Positions 9,011-18,181 of a stretch of 21,225 nt of DNA are shown here, in pieces. A model generated the notes under the pieces. That model saw nothing but the letters and a program-made list of their open reading frames with translations, did no database searches and was not told the origin of the DNA. A program made the translations under genes and the position numbers. The stretch is taken from contig WKLE02000468.1 in the NCBI GenBank assembly GCA_014885115.2, positions 1 through 21,225 on the forward strand, read 5' to 3'. The stretch's first letter is position 1; the number at the start of each line of letters is the position of its first letter. The stretch is from Asterionellopsis glacialis (Eukaryota > Bacillariophyta > Plagiogrammaphyceae > Rhaphoneidales > Asterionellopsidaceae).

Positions 9011-9582
9011 TTTGCACAACATGTAACTTTGGAAAAGGATGGAAAAGTCCATAAGTTCAAGTATGGAGATTGGAAATTATTGAATTCTGAATAACAATGT
9101 TATATAATTTGCTATTTACTTGTACACATTTGTGAAGTAGATTTTCGTCTCTTTCTAGCTTTTTGTTGCCTGTTGCAATCAAAATGACTCTACAAGTTAC
9201 CATTGCGTAAGCCGAAACAGCCACTCTTTGACATTTTTACTGTCTGGTCTCTACAATAGGAAGATACGGCAACAACAACAGCAACAATCGTAAACGGCGA
9301 ACAAAGTCAACCCAGTATGAAGACGCAGACGTCATTGGTGAATATCTTTTAAAGCTTATGCGAGATAATCCGGTCATGGAGCATTCCAACACCACTTCAT
9401 CGTCCATTATGGCGACCTATAAAGTTTGGGCGAGGCAACCCGGCCATCGAATTTTTAAACACAAGTTCACCGCCAATTTTGGTTGTAAGTCACCCTATGG
9501 GTCTCCTACTAGGAATATTACTGGAGGAAGTCCAAGTCAAAGATAATGTTCTATGTCGAGCAAAAAGAGATTATCTATACCT
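9011..9582. other. Intergenic region with a coding-like fragment
   Basis: It holds the 3' ends of P4H paralogue 2 (+) and the sulfotransferase (-). The only coding-like stretch is the fragment at 9259-9546 described separately. Confidence 0.5.
9259..9546 (+). pseudogene. Coding-like fragment, possibly an isolated exon or gene remnant
   Basis: The plus frame is open from 9232 to the TAA at 9544. It begins after an acceptor-like CTACAATAG (ending 9258) and contains a strong donor-like GTAAGT at 9485. The intervening peptide is hydrophilic and looks natural: an Asn run, KRRTKS, a helix-like DVIGEYLLKLMRDN segment, then VWARQPGHRIFKHKF. An ATG at 9358 would give 62 aa. I do not recognise the family and find no partner exon nearby, so I call it a remnant; a small gene is the alternative. 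Confidence 0.25.
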
Positions 9583-11230
9583 CTAGTTCGCAACAGTAAG
9601 GCATAGATCCTCTCCACTCCCTGTCCACGAGACGTTCAAGCATCGATCAAAGTGGCCTTTCTCGTTAAATTGACTAGCCAAATGCGTCAAACCGATATCT
9701 CGGAGACGAGCACAAAAAAGATCCACAGCAAAATTGTAAACGTCGTAATCTTCCTTATTGAAACTTTTGATCAACGCTATTCCATTCTTTTTCTGATATT
9801 CTCCCTTGACAAATTTATCGTACTTCTGTTTATTTTTGTTACCCTCTGAGTCTCGAATATACGTTTTCCATTCATTTCTACCCCTTTTGTCATTATGGTG
9901 TTGGATTTGATTCCAGAATTTGGCATTATCCACATCATCCATAGGCGGTAAATCAAATACTACAGGATTGGGAAAGATTGTTGTAAATATCCCCGATTCG
10001 TACAATAATAAATGGGAAGCAATAGGCATTTCTAACATGCCAAACCAGGCCATCTTACAAAGTTGTTGCTTTGCGGGCTTTACCATTCTCTTTATACTTT
10101 CTTCTCCTGATGATGTGTAGGGTGAAATTCCTTCCAGAATTTTCGTCAAGACATTCCGAAAACGCCTATCTTCAATGTAAGATTCGAAACAGGTCCATTT
10201 GTAACACCCATCATTGTCATTATGAGTACCAGTGCCATAAAAAAACCCGGATAACAGCCTTGATGACGGCCTATAGTAATGTGAAGAGGAAATCAATTCA
10301 AAAAAGATGACGAGGGCAGCCACCGGTTGGTGATGAGTACGACAGTCATCTCCTAGAAAAGACCAGAAGATACAAGCGGAGATCAGTAAAACTCAATTTA
10401 AATGCAACTCACTCTCGTAATTGGGTAATTGTTGGTGTATTACCACTGTAACTGGGTCTATGGTCTAGACAACCATGCAATGCTCCGCACTGAGTAGTAT
10501 TAAAAGGGCAGTCATCGTATGGCTGTTGACAACAGGGAAACCCATCTGGCTTACACCCCGCAAGAGCTCTACCAGTAATCGACAAATAAGACGATCCAGC
10601 TTTGGGAATACGGATCATGTTGAGTTTCCTTGTACCTCTTCCAAACATTCTACCACCGAAATTATAGCCCTCTAATGAATATCTAGTTTCATTTGTTACT
10701 TGGAATTGTTGTTGTTGCTGTTCATGGTAACGTAGCTTGGCTATATCAAATGCAATTTGTTCATCGTTTGGTATATTCCCCACAGTGTATAATTTTTCAA
10801 CATAATTTTCCCCAGTTTTTATCCGATCTCTTTGTGGGTATTGATTGAATTCATTCTCGCTTTCTATGGCCTTCTTTCTATTTCTATGATGTTTCACGGT
10901 GACACTCTTTTTTGCCACATTATGATCATCTGCTATTGCCTGTGAAGATCTCTCGTTATGATGAACTTCCGATAGATGGCTCTGCTTCTCTTCCTTACCA
11001 AATTCTTTCGTTTTGGAAACATATCCTGGTATTATTTCATGCATTCCTTCATGTTGGCGATAATCACGATAAAGTCCACCGACGAGGGCGCTTATATGAG
11101 AATTTGCGCGTTGTTCATTTTCCAAACGATCCAGAACCTGGGTTTCACCCCATAGAATCAAGAAAGGAGAGCACACAAAAATTATTACGGCAATTCGAAG
11201 AATAAAACCAGTTGAGCTGTACGAAACCAT
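9583..11230 (-). CDS. Type II membrane sulfotransferase (Golgi type), two exons
   Basis: Exons 11230-10413 and 10270-9583 give 501 aa. A short cytosolic tail and one membrane span (about 10-28) precede a basic, low-complexity stem with a poly-Gln run (171-175), the Golgi glycosyl/sulfotransferase layout. The 5'-phosphosulfate loop is IPKAGSSYLS (about 207-217). The 3'-phosphate motif LREPSSRLLSGF (271-282) is rebuilt exactly across the intron, and a WFGMLEMPIASHLLL segment later fits the family. A Cys-rich patch (226-254) suggests disulfides in the lumen. It would transfer sulfate from PAPS to a glycan or protein; the acceptor cannot be told. Diatom walls contain sulfated polysaccharides, so a wall role is plausible. 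Confidence 0.82.
10271..10412 (-). other. Sulfotransferase intron (142 bp)
   Basis: On the minus strand the donor GTGAGT starts at 10412 and the acceptor TATAG ends at 10271, splitting a Glu codon GA|G. A pyrimidine-rich TTTTCTAG further upstream in the intron also looks like an acceptor but leads to the wrong frame or a stop. Only the chosen acceptor recreates the 3'-phosphate-binding motif REPSSRLLSGFF. Confidence 0.8.
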
Positions 11231-11359
11231 GTCTAAAAACGCCGACTCAGTTGTTGAGTGTCATGGTAGAACATGGGGTGAGATGTCGAACAGAAAACAG
11301 TAAGAGAGAATCAAAGGGCTAGATTCTTCCCATAAAAACATTTATTGTTCTCGACTCCC

Positions 11360-11391
11360 ATCCGACCATGGGAAATTTCCCATGATCCGAC
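11360..11391. promoter_or_regulatory. 18-bp perfect palindrome flanked by 7-bp direct repeats
   Basis: CATGGGAAATTTCCCATG (11367-11384) is perfectly self-complementary. ATCCGAC abuts it on both sides (11360-11366 and 11385-11391). It lies about 130 bp upstream of the sulfotransferase start codon, where a dimeric transcription-factor site would make sense. The flanking repeats would also fit a tiny insertion with a 7-bp target duplication. Function is inferred. Confidence 0.45.
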
Positions 11392-11844
11392 AAAAAAATT
11401 GTTGCCTACGTCACGAAAGCGTCTGTATCTGTATGACAAAAAAATAATATTTTACATGGTGTGTGCGCGGATAATCGCAGGCCGGCTCTCCAATTTCTAC
11501 AGCGTGATAAGGGAAGGGAAAGCATCGTAGGTCCTACGTCGCGATTTTCAGTCAGGGTACGGTGAAAGCCTAATGTGTCCCGTCCAGTTGTTGTTATGTG
11601 TGGGCAAACCAAAAAGAACTACAACGAAATATAGGTATACAAAATTAACTTTTTCCTGCTAAATTCATATTGTACTTCTGAATTATGATGGTTTTTGGTT
11701 TAAAGATTCAAAATATGGAAGACTTTTCTTGACTTTCTTTCAGAATATCATTATGTGGATAAGTAGATACAGAATACTTCTAGCTTTCTTTTTTCATAGG
11801 CATTAAAACATGGAGAATCATAGACTATGCTGGACTTCCAACAA

Positions 11845-12183
11845 TTAACACTCTGATTGTTGCCAATCAAAATATCGTTTATTGGGCTTCTCGATTGTTT
11901 TTGGCATGTGCTTCCCGGTAGTAGCACTAGAACTCTCGTCGGTAGTCGAGGGATGTATTTCGTCATAATGGGAAAGGACCCAAACAAGTGGACTATTAAA
12001 TGTAGATGAGAAAATGTCGAAAACAGCAGTCGTGTTTGGAGGTACAAGATGAGATATAGCATTACAAGAACCCATAGACCGTGGCCATCGAAGGCGCATG
12101 CCATCGTGGTAGTCGTCTTTCTTGGAGGATGTTACAACATCATCATTGCTGTTTTCAGTTGAGTTGTATGTTGGTTGTTCCAT
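11845..12183 (-). CDS. Hypothetical 112-aa protein, weak support
   Basis: ATG-initiated frame. The protein is Ser/Thr/Asn-rich at its ends, with a more structured middle (about 30-75: RLRWPRS, then FDIFSSTFNSPLVWVLSHYDE). No signal peptide, membrane span or known motif. An acceptor-like TTTACAG sits 10 bases before the ATG, and another open frame (12395-12132) lies upstream, so it could be the second exon of a small gene. No family recognised. Confidence 0.25.
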   Translation of the reverse strand: MEQPTYNSTENSNDDVVTSSKKDDYHDGMRLRWPRSMGSCNAISHLVPPNTTAVFDIFSSTFNSPLVWVLSHYDEIHPSTTDESSSATTGKHMPKTIEKPNKRYFDWQQSEC

Positions 12184-12796
12184 TTTGGAATACTGTAAAT
12201 ATAGTTTTTTATGAACCCGTCTTGCTGATTCTTATCTTTGCTGTCGACCCATGTGTTGTCGATGTCTCGGTGTGATGTGAACACGATTCGGAGTCTTGTA
12301 AAACTAAGATTTGTTGGAAAGCCATCATCACAAACAATCGGGCTTCTCGTTCCGAGCGAGTCTGGATGTGTTCTCATTTTCAATACACTCCTCATCGAAC
12401 TTTCAATTCACTCCTGTTAATTAGAGTTGCCCAGAGTTGGAGACGGATGAGGGTGTAGTGTGATCCTACAAGGTACAGGTAGACTTAGGACCCTACATAG
12501 AACCTCTACAGTAGTCTGCTAATTAAGTAAACTTCGAGGCGAACGCATTCAAGATACACGTAAACAAATACGGTTTGGAGTTTCCAGCGGAATGAAACAA
12601 TAAAATTCATCGCAATAATATCAAACTATCAATAGAGCTACTCTCTAGTAAAGTCGAGAACACCGAAAAAGTATTTCGTACGAAGAAACAATTTTTCAAA
12701 AAGGTCACACTCAAGTTCTGGAAGACGGACGAATGTTGAAAAATAATCTTGTACTGCATTTGTCATGAGCATGATAAGTGGCAATCTAAAAGGTGA

Positions 12797-12812
12797 TTTT
12801 TTTTAAAAAAAA
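12797..12812. repeat. T8A8 perfect palindrome
   Basis: TTTTTTTTAAAAAAAA, followed about 16 bases later by a further T7A4 run. It may be a nucleosome-excluding or intrinsically bent tract. No gene signal is attached to it. Confidence 0.4.
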
Positions 12813-13075
12813 CCTATGATTTATGAAGACTTTTTTTAAAACCACCATTCTTCCGAGATCTCACGCTTCCATAATAAATGTGCAACTCAGATGATAAAGG
12901 TAGAGATAATGAAAATAACTGGATGTGAACCTCATTCAACATTTCCAAAGACGGGTCTTTTTTCTACAGATCTATTCAGCGAACACCCAAACACGTATCA
13001 AAACAATCTCTTAAATCTACCACCAATTTTTTGTTGGACAATATATTCATAATCCCCCCTCCCTTGTTCTACCGC

Positions 13076-13498
13076 TCAGTTCAATGCTGTTTCTTCTAAC
13101 AAATTTCGTCTACCTCCACCAAGATCACCTTTAAGATGTTCCAACTGAGAAGTGAGATCAATAACATGTTGCTTTGCCACTTCTAACTTTTGCTTTAAAT
13201 CATCCCGTTCCTTTTTCGTAGTTTCAACTGACTGAACCAAATTCTCTTTTTCCTTTGCCAGCGTCAAACCTTTGGTTTGCTGTTGTCTCAATTCATAACG
13301 TGTAGAATTTAGGCCATCTTCCACTTTATCGAACTCCCTTGAAATCGCTTCAGCTATATTCAAAATAACAATGAGAATCAACATACAACATCCCAGATAG
13401 TAGGCGCATCGAAAACAAAAACTAGAAAGCGAGGATTTGTTCTTCTCACTAAAGGGGTTGTTGACAGCAGAGTAGGCTGAATCTTTGAGGACTACCAT
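13076..13498 (-). CDS. Small single-span membrane protein with C-terminal coiled coil (paralogue A)
   Basis: 140 aa from the ATG at 13498. The frame runs further upstream only to a GTG, and the ATG choice matches the start of paralogue B (MVVLKDS against MVVVKNS). Layout: a polar 30-residue N-terminus, one hydrophobic span (about 32-50, with four Cys at 28-38), then a charged heptad-like coiled coil (about 55-125). Probably tail-anchored-like or type II; orientation is unclear. It has no signal peptide cleavage site and no known domain. The coiled-coil end KKERDDLKQKLEVAKQH aligns with paralogue B. Function unknown; a membrane tether or assembly factor is one possibility. Confidence 0.65.
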   Translation of the reverse strand: MVVLKDSAYSAVNNPFSEKNKSSLSSFCFRCAYYLGCCMLILIVILNIAEAISREFDKVEDGLNSTRYELRQQQTKGLTLAKEKENLVQSVETTKKERDDLKQKLEVAKQHVIDLTSQLEHLKGDLGGGRRNLLEETALN

Positions 13499-14363
13499 AT
13501 TTTTGTAAAGTCTAAAATAAAATACAGTCAATATCGGATGGAAGGCGTATGCTCTCGTAAAATAATGCGCTTGGGTGTTCTTGATGTCCCGATGGTAGCT
13601 TTTCACGGTTACACACAGTTCCTTGGAAACTTCCGAGGTTGTTACTAATGTGTGTGGATATTAGGACCTTCGCGTTGTGCGTTGTCGTCGGCTTCGTTTT
13701 GTTCTGTGGGCTTGTTTGAAGTTGTCGGGACATGCACACAGCGCTGAACGGGAGCAATGATGAAGGAAGCATTGTGAATACGACATTACACGAAGATAGT
13801 TGAATCAATTTGAGATTAGTAGCCCTTTTGCGATTTTTTAGCAATACTTGTTTTACATTTTTTTATCATACTGGATAATACTCACAAAGATAGTAAATTA
13901 TAAAAAGAATTTGCTGCAACCTACTTGAAACAATTATATGTTGGAAAATCTCTTAAAAAAGTATGCAAGTCCTACAGCACCACGGGGGCTACTTGTACCG
14001 GTAGGATACCACCTACCTTACCTGGTACACCGATAGGGATAGCTTTGATTTTCTTTGGACTTCCTGTGCGAGAAGCGAAAATACTCTCCCATTGCCGTGT
14101 GTTAACCGTTAAGTGTTTACAGTTCATAAATCCCATTGCTCTTCCAGAAAGCCAAAATCATTCTGTCGAGAAGACAACTTCATAACGTGAGCACCGCGCA
14201 AGCTCCAAGCACCAGCAAAATCCAACTCATAGCAGACAAGGATTCTGAATCATCCATTCAACAAGTTTTGAAGATACACGTGGATTCAATTAAATCATAT
14301 CTAATCAAATCACCGTGAAAGTAATCTCTAGGCGAAGTGAAAATATTTTGAGAAGATTTTGCC
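13499..14363. promoter_or_regulatory. Divergent intergenic region between membrane/coiled-coil paralogues
   Basis: 865 bp between the start codons of the two related genes, so both promoters lie here. It includes a small GTACC-type repeat patch (about 13996-14030). Open frames at 13512-13844 (-), 13925-14185 (+) and 14136-14318 (+) look like chance. Confidence 0.4.
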
Positions 14364-14744
14364 ATGGTGGTTGTTAAGAATTCAATTATGGGGGCTGCCA
14401 GTCCATTTAAGGATAAAAAGGAGCCCCGGCCAACACCATGGTTGTTGAAAGTGGCATATTTTATATGTTTTTGCATCGCCATATATCTTGGATTGAATTT
14501 GAAGGTATGGCTTGAAGACCAATATCTTCGGATTGGTTTGGAAACCAACAAAACATCGTCAACATTGAAAGCTGCAAAGACCCATGACGCAAATTTAGAA
14601 ATCGAAGTCATTTATCTACGCAATCAATTAGAGGAATTGAAGAAGGAGAAAGAGAGTTTGAAATTACAGCTTGAACAAGCAAAGGTTCATACAAAAGAAA
14701 TATCAGATAAGATGGAAGGTCTGAAAAACGAGATTGGGAATTGA
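14364..14744 (+). CDS. Small single-span membrane protein with C-terminal coiled coil (paralogue B)
   Basis: 126 aa. It starts MVVVKNS, has a polar N-terminus with a Pro-rich patch (21-25), one hydrophobic span (about 27-47) and a Lys/Glu-rich coiled coil (about 75-124). The segment KKEKESLKLQLEQAKVH matches KKERDDLKQKLEVAKQH of paralogue A, and both end LKxxxG near the C-terminus, so the pair arose by an inverted duplication. No recognised family. The frame ends TGA at 14742; a 71-codon frame overlapping that end is probably noise. Confidence 0.65.
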   Translation: MVVVKNSIMGAASPFKDKKEPRPTPWLLKVAYFICFCIAIYLGLNLKVWLEDQYLRIGLETNKTSSTLKAAKTHDANLEIEVIYLRNQLEELKKEKESLKLQLEQAKVHTKEISDKMEGLKNEIGN

Positions 14745-15502
14745 ATCACAGGTTTACTTCGAGAGGGAGGGAGAGGTGAGGATGGAATCCAACAGCAAGT
14801 TCTACGGTACAAACGGAACGAGAAATCTGGCAGAAAATAACAGTCTGTGCAACACGACCAAAAGTTTAGGGATGATTCGTAAACTGGGCGCTGATGGAAA
14901 TGAACGAGAAAGGTTTCGCGAAAGTGATATTAGAAATCATCATCAGTAATGGGAAATAAGTCCACTATGATTCACAGAGTGACCGCAGATTTTTTTTAGT
15001 TCTTTTTATTCTCTCTAGTCAACCTTAGAATGTTTGGTTTTGCAGTGTTCACGATTTCAGATTTCAATCTCTCTGAAATCTTCAATAAATTCACTCTGAT
15101 CATTGGTGGAAAGAGAAGATCTGTTGCATATAATTCTTTGAAGTTATGCACAGGAAACGAGCTTTGCCTAAATAGATCCGTATTTCAGACCTTGGTAGTT
15201 CATGAAGTGTCTACGACACAAAAATCAACCAGCGTGGCTCTTGCTCACTGACAATATTATGATCAGGCTGCACTAATGCATATCATCCTGTGACGCAATC
15301 TGGACTAGACTGTTTCTAACTTTACTACCTTCGAAACTAGAAAAAAATTGTCTCAATCACAGGCGAATAATCAAAATCTGTATTAAAAACTCCAATTGTA
15401 ATTTAATGGTTCGTCTATTGAAGTTATTTGAGTCTATTTGTTTATTAGAGTACATCGTGTTTCATATTAGCGAAATAGTTTGCAATGATGTAACAAACTT
15501 TT
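14745..15502. other. Intergenic region between two 3' ends, no supported gene
   Basis: Convergent gap. A 73-codon frame at 15030-15251 (+) has no protein-like features. A 9-bp inverted repeat (15053-15061 with 15072-15080, GATTTCAGA/TCTGAAATC) could form a small hairpin. Confidence 0.5.
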
Positions 15503-15985
15503 TTATACACGGGACATTCGTTCTATGCTTCGTTTGATCGAAAACAGTCTAGGGTCAGTCTTTGACACGTTATCCAACGTCTCCACCAAAAGCAATGCTT
15601 GATGGTGAAATGCCAAAGCTTGTTGGATTTCACCACGCACCTCATGCAAATTGGCAATATCAACCAATGTGGCAATTGAATCATTTTGAAGACTTAATTT
15701 GTGTTGTATTTGAAATGCTTGTTCGTGGTAAAATAAAGCTTGAATTTGGTCTTGCATCATATATTGGTAAAATAGTCCAATAGCATTAAGAGCCTTTGCC
15801 ACTTGTGTTGAGTTGTACCCGTAATAGCGAATATTGTTGGTAAGTTCGAGCTCATGCCTTTCGAGTTCGGCCCAGAGTGGTGTTGGCACTACTTGCGGAG
15901 AGCAAGGGGCACTTTTTGCCAATTTTTGTTCAGCATGGGACAAAATAAGAGTATTCTTGTCACTCATTTTCATACACCTGCACAT
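15503..15985 (-). CDS. Short TPR protein, kinesin-light-chain type repeats
   Basis: 160 aa from the ATG at 15985; Met at 15973 or 15967 would also serve. Two clear TPR units spaced about 41-42 residues apart begin at VAKALNAIGLFYQ and SIATLVDIANLHE. Each ends in a QALxxHxQAxxxxxxL helix, the long spacing typical of kinesin-light-chain/NPHP3-type TPRs. A partial helix precedes them (ELERHELELTNN). Too short for a kinesin light chain, so a small adaptor, a diverged remnant of a larger TPR gene, or the last exon of one. A CAG acceptor-like site lies at the start, so an upstream exon is not excluded. Confidence 0.6.
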   Translation of the reverse strand: MCRCMKMSDKNTLILSHAEQKLAKSAPCSPQVVPTPLWAELERHELELTNNIRYYGYNSTQVAKALNAIGLFYQYMMQDQIQALFYHEQAFQIQHKLSLQNDSIATLVDIANLHEVRGEIQQALAFHHQALLLVETLDNVSKTDPRLFSIKRSIERMSRV

Positions 15986-17159
15986 AGTGATCAAAGATGA
16001 TATATTGGGGAATTGATATTGACGTAATATAGTTTATCGCGGTTGCTGATAAATATGTTGACAATTGCTTTGTGTCTGGAGCAGATAAACCTAAAATTTT
16101 TATGCAGAAAACGGTCCTTTGAACGCTGGAACAAAGAAAAAGGCTCAATAACTTCTTTTCCGAAAATTGAGAACCTTGAACTTGAACTTGAACGATATTC
16201 AACTTCAAGAATGTAGAGAACTAACTTCAATGATCAACATACTGGGTACTTACTACTTCTAACTGCTTACATTTCAGGTACAGGTCGTACCAGGTACCGG
16301 TGGACAGTCGAGTTGAAGGAGACCTGGTAAAAACGTGACTCTCGTGCCTGTACGGTACAAGGTAAGCACACAGATGCAGTAGTACCAATCATGGAAATGC
16401 CTGGGACATTTACTTTCGTTTTAGCAGGTCACGGAAGATATCTGGAACACACCTAAAACATTATAATCAGGTACTGAACTGACTTTCGTTATGGAAAACC
16501 TTTACCTTTCCAGGTACTGTACCGGAATGTAGCTGTTTTCGAAGATACTATACAATAATTAGTAAACTAAACATTATGTACCTTTACCATGCACAGAACA
16601 ATACCATAAGGTCATATGTATTGTTTCAGAGATGGTAGTCAGTACAGTACTCGGACTTGTTTTACTGTACTATAGCTGGTATTATGAAAAGTTTTTTTTG
16701 ACTCATCCGGACATCGTAGTTAAATGATGGAGTCGGAATAATCGGTGAATCAATTATCGAAAGCGACATACCCGTTTCTGGTGTACCAGGTAAGGTTTAC
16801 TACTCGTACCTGGTAGAGTCCTATCTGGTATGAGTTCTACCTTGTAAGTACCAGACAGTCTAGTCTAATGTCAGTCATATTCATACCATTTTCAGCTTGT
16901 ATTCCAGTAGCAGGTACAACTCGTGTAACGTATACCTGGTATTAATACAACCTAACATACCCAGGTACCTGGTACATGTTGGTCCAACTGGTACCCAGGT
17001 GTACCAGGTAGGGCCCTGCTGTAAAAAGAATGGAAAATTAGCAAGAAAATATTTGTAGGATTCCATCTCAAGTTGAACTTGAGGTTTAACTTCAATATAC
17101 ATCCAGCAGAGGGTCTCTCGTACTCCGATAACTCCCTGACTTATCGTAGTCGATGATGA
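15986..17159. other. Intergenic repeat-rich region
   Basis: No supported gene. It holds a (TTGAAC)3 microsatellite at 16176-16193 and the GTACC island at 16237-17010. Open frames at 15960-16230 (-) and 16881-17165 (-) lack protein-like composition and follow the repeats. Confidence 0.5.
16237..17010. repeat. Second large GGTACC / CAGGTAC palindromic island
   Basis: The same words as the 6650-7146 island, at high density: GGTACC at 16293, 16964 and 16990, a 12-bp palindrome CCAGGTACCTGG at 16961-16972, and many CAGGTAC, GTACCTG, CAGTAC and CTGGTA copies on both strands. Clusters lie at about 16237-16370, 16469-16530, 16630-16680 and 16788-17010. Confidence 0.65.
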
Positions 17160-17559
17160 AAGCAAATATTAGATGAAGGTCAAGCTACTTGTAGCCTCTC
17201 TTATCACTCCCGTGCGTACACGTATTTTTTTCATAATCGCATGTTATTTTCTAGCGCATCGATTTTTTTCGAAAAATTATTCTCGACCTCTTAACGATGG
17301 GAACGCTCCGCCGGAAGTCATTAGAATGACATAAAGCAGGGTATAGACTGTTTCTACATCTAGTTGGCTATCATAATCTATAATAAAACAGTAGGCGAAG
17401 CCTTTTGTTCTTTAGATATTATCTATTTTTACCGTCAAGGTCCTATTTTTTAATCAATTTTTTTCTTTTACATATTTCTAAAGAATGATGCTTCTGGCCT
17501 ACTGTTTTAGAGTACTTTTAGTTAAATATTTATGTAAGCAAATATTAGATGAAGGTCAA
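17160..17559. repeat. 24-bp direct repeats bounding a 352-bp segment
   Basis: The 24-bp word at 17160-17183 (AAGCAAATATTAG...GGTCAA) recurs exactly at 17536-17559. With one mismatch the match extends 4 bases to the left. The enclosed 17184-17535 contains the MITE-like element. It may be a long target-site duplication, or repeats left by template switching or repair. Confidence 0.6.
17384..17509. mobile_element. MITE-like element with TA ends
   Basis: The first 13 bases TAAAACAGTAGGC (17384-17396) are perfectly inverted at 17497-17509. The match continues imperfectly inward (GAAGC, then TTCTTTAGA) to arms of about 35 bp around a 50-bp AT-rich centre. TA at both outer ends fits a Tc1/mariner-type target duplication, so this could be a Stowaway-like, non-coding element. 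The alternative is a hairpin RNA locus. Confidence 0.5.
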
Positions 17560-17869
17560 ATTATGAGAGATGTGGGATAAGACACCTCTTGATGAATCTA
17601 TGTTATTTGGAATTAGATTATTTGGCGAGCTCATAATAACGGATCCAGTAGGTAAGTCTAACATTCTTAATGTTACCATTATAATACATGTGATACAGAA
17701 TCATATCCAAGAATAATCTTCATGTCAATCCCTACTTTTGATATGATATTCTGCCTCCAAAATGTAATTAACATTGTTGATTTGTAGAACAAAATTTATG
17801 GACCCCATAAGCAATAATTCACCTTGTTAATGTTCTTGATTTTATGGACCCTAAAAATCACAAGAAATA
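17560..17869. other. AT-rich stretch at the left edge of the transposon block
   Basis: No gene. The last CG dinucleotides before the depleted block are at about 17625 and 17640. TTTATGGACCC occurs twice (near 17796 and 17840), just after the retroelement coding remnant in minus-strand sense. It could be polypurine-tract or LTR-edge sequence, but I see no LTR. Confidence 0.4.
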
Positions 17870-18093
17870 TAGTTGGCACCCAAACTGGATTCAACCTAAT
17901 ATTATTGTATTCTGACATATTTTCATAGCATGTTATTATGATGGTACCATTTAATGTGAACTGATTCAATAGTGTAAGGGCCTTCAAAATGGGTTTCCAA
18001 AGTGTTGGGATTTGGAATTTGAACTAGGACTTCTTGGTTTAGTTGGTAATCAAAAGTACAACAACAAGCATTCTGACAATGAAGGTTCTCATC
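17870..18093 (-). pseudogene. Ty3/gypsy-type integrase C-terminal remnant
   Basis: In minus sense the frame reads NACCCTFDYQ, then EVLVQIPNPNTLET, then EGPYTIESVH. After a one-base slip in an AAA run it continues NGTIII and NNIRLNPV. This follows the end of Ty3-type integrases: basic ENxRR, xYxxGDxVLVxNP, GPYxIxxVHxNGTVxI, NIRRLxPY. Only this tail is present; I see no reverse transcriptase or RNase H. Three consecutive TGT codons stand where Arg is expected. A dead fragment, lying just past the end of the pogo-like remnant in minus-strand sense. Confidence 0.55.
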
Positions 18094-18181
18094 AATAATG
18101 TGATGTCAGCACTATCAGTCTTCTCTGCACTCAAATTGTCACTAGGATTGATTGGATCTGCTTCCCTCTTTCCACAATACA

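Larger units (their letters stand above)
11231..13075. other. Long intergenic region, 1.85 kb
   Basis: It holds the sulfotransferase promoter side with the palindrome at 11367-11384, a weak ORF at 11845-12183 (-), a small GTACC-type patch near 12470-12482 and an A/T palindrome at 12797-12812. Other frames (for example 12132-12395, -) show nothing I recognise. Confidence 0.5.

Noticed and set aside
10271..10323. Independent 246-aa minus-strand gene starting at 10323
   Set aside because: The start is a GTG inside the sulfotransferase intron; the conserved motif requires joining to the upstream exon.
14734..14949. 71-codon ORF overlapping the end of paralogue B
   Set aside because: Overlaps the coiled-coil gene in another frame, with no recognisable features and no counterpart beside paralogue A.
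15053..15080. 9-bp inverted repeat as a terminator or regulatory hairpin
   Set aside because: Short arms, no flanking transcript context; recorded only in the intergenic note.
16881..17165. 94-codon minus-strand ORF in the second GTACC island
   Set aside because: Much of it is translated palindromic repeat (GTACC words), with no protein-like features.
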